A DNA stretch of 40,361 nucleotides from Acetatifactor sp. GTDB taxonomy: Bacteria; Bacillota; Clostridia; Lachnospirales; Lachnospiraceae. The notes under the pieces are model-generated. The model was not told the origin of the DNA, did not search any database, and saw only the letters and a list, made by a program, of their open reading frames with translations. Shown here piece after piece: positions 39,317 through 40,361 of this stretch. Made by a program: the position numbers and the translations under genes. The first letter of the stretch is position 1. Every line of letters starts with the position of its first letter. The DNA is taken from positions 1 through 40,361 of the forward strand of contig JAIDDH010000088.1 of assembly GCA_029055435.1 (NCBI GenBank). The letters run 5' to 3'.

Positions 39317-40361
39317 ATGGAGCAGAGAGAGTTCCTGGAGACAATAAGGGCCTGCCGCCGGAGGCTGAATCTGGCGGGACTTCTGAAAAAGTCCGTGTTT
39401 GCGCTGAGTGTAGGCGCAGGGGCGGGAATCCTTTTTCAGATTGTGGCTTTTGTGACGCCGCTCTATTATGCGAATCTCTACACGGGAATCGCGTTTCTGC
39501 TTGCCATGCTGACGGCGTTTGCAGCCGCATATGTGGGGCGCGGCACTATGGAGCAGGCGGCTCTTGTCATGGATGGGTTTGGGTTTGAGGAACGGATTAT
39601 CACAGCTTATGAGCATCGGGATAAGCAAGGCGCGCTGATTGAGCTCCAGCGGCAGGATGCCATGAGACGGCTTTCAGAGAATCGTGACAGGATCCGGATT
39701 CCGCTGTGGCCTTCCTGGAAGAAGTCTGTTCTGTTTCTGGGCTTGTTGGCAGTGTTGACAGGTCTTATTCTTATGCCTTCCGCGGTGAAAGACCGCGCCA
39801 GGGAGCTTCACGGGATTCGGGAGGAAGCCCGGGAGAAGGAGAAAGAGATAGAGGAGATTGTGGAAGCGTTAGGGCAGATGGAGCAGGAGGCGCTGACGCC
39901 GGAGCAACTGGCGGCCCTGCAGCAGATGCAGGAGATGCTGCAGTCCTCCATGCAGGAGTATCAGCAGGCGCAATCCGCGGAAGCATTGGCGGCGGCCGGT
40001 GAGAAGCTGAACTATAAATATGAAGACATGAGCAGTCAATTGTCAAATCTCGCTCAGAGTCTGCAGAGCGGAGCCACTGCGTCAGCAGTCACGGCGGAGT
40101 CCATGCAGGCTATGGCGGAGAAACTGCAGGAGATGAGCGGAAAAACACCCTCGGGAGGGAATCAGCTCGCCTCCAATCAGGGCCAGGGCGGTCAGAACAG
40201 TGGAAATGGTCAAAGCGGTCAGAATGGCCAGAACAGTCAGAATGGACAAAACGGCCAGAATGGTCAGAACAGCCAAAATGGCCAAAACGGTCAGAACGGA
40301 CAGAACGGCCAAAATGGTCAGAATGGGCAGGGCCAGGGAGCTGGTCAGGGCAGCGGAGAAG
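39317..40361 (+). CDS. Membrane protein with coiled coil and Gly-Gln-Asn repeats, partial (DUF4175-like)
   Basis: The frame opens at the ATG at 39317, with GGAG ten bases upstream, and stays open to the last base, so at least 348 residues are present and the end is missing. Two membrane hairpin regions lie at about 27-77 and 135-155. Between and after them comes a long helical coiled coil rich in Glu and Gln (about 160-285). From about residue 288 it runs into a low-complexity (G-Q-N)n repeat. The arrangement, after an ABC-2 ATPase and permease, recalls the DUF4175-type proteins of MoxR/vWA-linked operons. It is probably a membrane-anchored structural or regulatory partner. Function is not known. 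Confidence 0.75.
   Translation, partial: MEQREFLETIRACRRRLNLAGLLKKSVFALSVGAGAGILFQIVAFVTPLYYANLYTGIAFLLAMLTAFAAAYVGRGTMEQAALVMDGFGFEERIITAYEHRDKQGALIELQRQDAMRRLSENRDRIRIPLWPSWKKSVLFLGLLAVLTGLILMPSAVKDRARELHGIREEAREKEKEIEEIVEALGQMEQEALTPEQLAALQQMQEMLQSSMQEYQQAQSAEALAAAGEKLNYKYEDMSSQLSNLAQSLQSGATASAVTAESMQAMAEKLQEMSGKTPSGGNQLASNQGQGGQNSGNGQSGQNGQNSQNGQNGQNGQNSQNGQNGQNGQNGQNGQNGQGQGAGQGSGE
40179..40345 (+). repeat. Gly-Gln-Asn tandem repeat region
   Basis: About 50 codons consist of G-Q-N and G-Q-N-S units with changing third bases (GGT/GGC/GGA, CAG/CAA, AAT/AAC). The synonymous variation shows the peptide, not the DNA, is conserved. The repeat continues near the window edge, where it shifts to G-Q-G. 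Confidence 0.85.

Noticed and set aside
1..40361. tRNA, rRNA, replication origin or prophage genes
   Set aside because: None were seen on reading both strands: no cloverleaf-like segments, rRNA blocks, integrase, terminase or DnaA-box clusters.

Overview
The window looks like a chromosomal segment of a gut-type Clostridia, most likely a Lachnospiraceae relative. Evidence: strong AGGAGG-type ribosome binding sites, sigma-A promoters that often carry an extended TGn-10 box, butyrate made through phosphate butyryltransferase and butyrate kinase, a pectin/galacturonate pathway, an Lsa-type ABC-F gene and a TIR protein with a C-terminal propeller. No rRNA, tRNA or CRISPR array was found. The taxonomic call is inference from gene content only.

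Bases 1-3106 are the end of a cell-surface polysaccharide operon: the tail of a Stealth-type sugar phosphotransferase, a flippase and an uncharacterised nucleotidyltransferase. A 329-bp nested palindromic repeat follows (3118-3446). Then comes a locus resembling an undescribed peptide maturation and export system: a 139-aa protein with its own perfect promoter and terminator (3599-4018), a one-polypeptide ABC exporter (4172-5977), a PqqD-HPr-kinase-like fusion on the minus strand (5989-7209) and a small S26-type peptidase with a Ser/His arrangement (7297-7731). The last two are driven from a mirror-symmetric divergent promoter.

Bases 7783-16954 hold a chemoreceptor, two small unknown membrane proteins, a HAD phosphatase, the ptb-buk butyrate operon, an AraC regulator, a ThrH-type phosphatase and an EamA transporter. 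Bases 17072-22413 carry the hexuronate pathway: uxaC on the minus strand and overlapping uxaB-uxaA on the plus strand. A GH28 polygalacturonase operon at 28222-31269 can supply galacturonate to it, so pectin breakdown, galacturonate catabolism and butyrate production sit within 20 kb.

Between and after these lie a TIR-membrane-propeller gene (22518-25700), a remnant of an Rpn-type nuclease (25932-26243), an Lsa-family ABC-F gene (26290-27753) behind a leader-peptide attenuator, and a barnase-like lipoprotein toxin with a barstar immunity gene (31303-32602). A second kind of multi-hairpin palindromic element lies between toxin and immunity genes. An HD-domain protein and a HerA-like ATPase follow. 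A second, inverted copy of the 3.1-kb palindromic repeat lies at about 34915-35230. The window ends in an operon of an exported membrane protein, an ABC ATPase, an ABC permease and a membrane/coiled-coil protein that runs off the edge inside a Gly-Gln-Asn repeat.

Protein families were recognised by eye from motifs; no database search was run. Residue positions are approximate unless a single residue is named.
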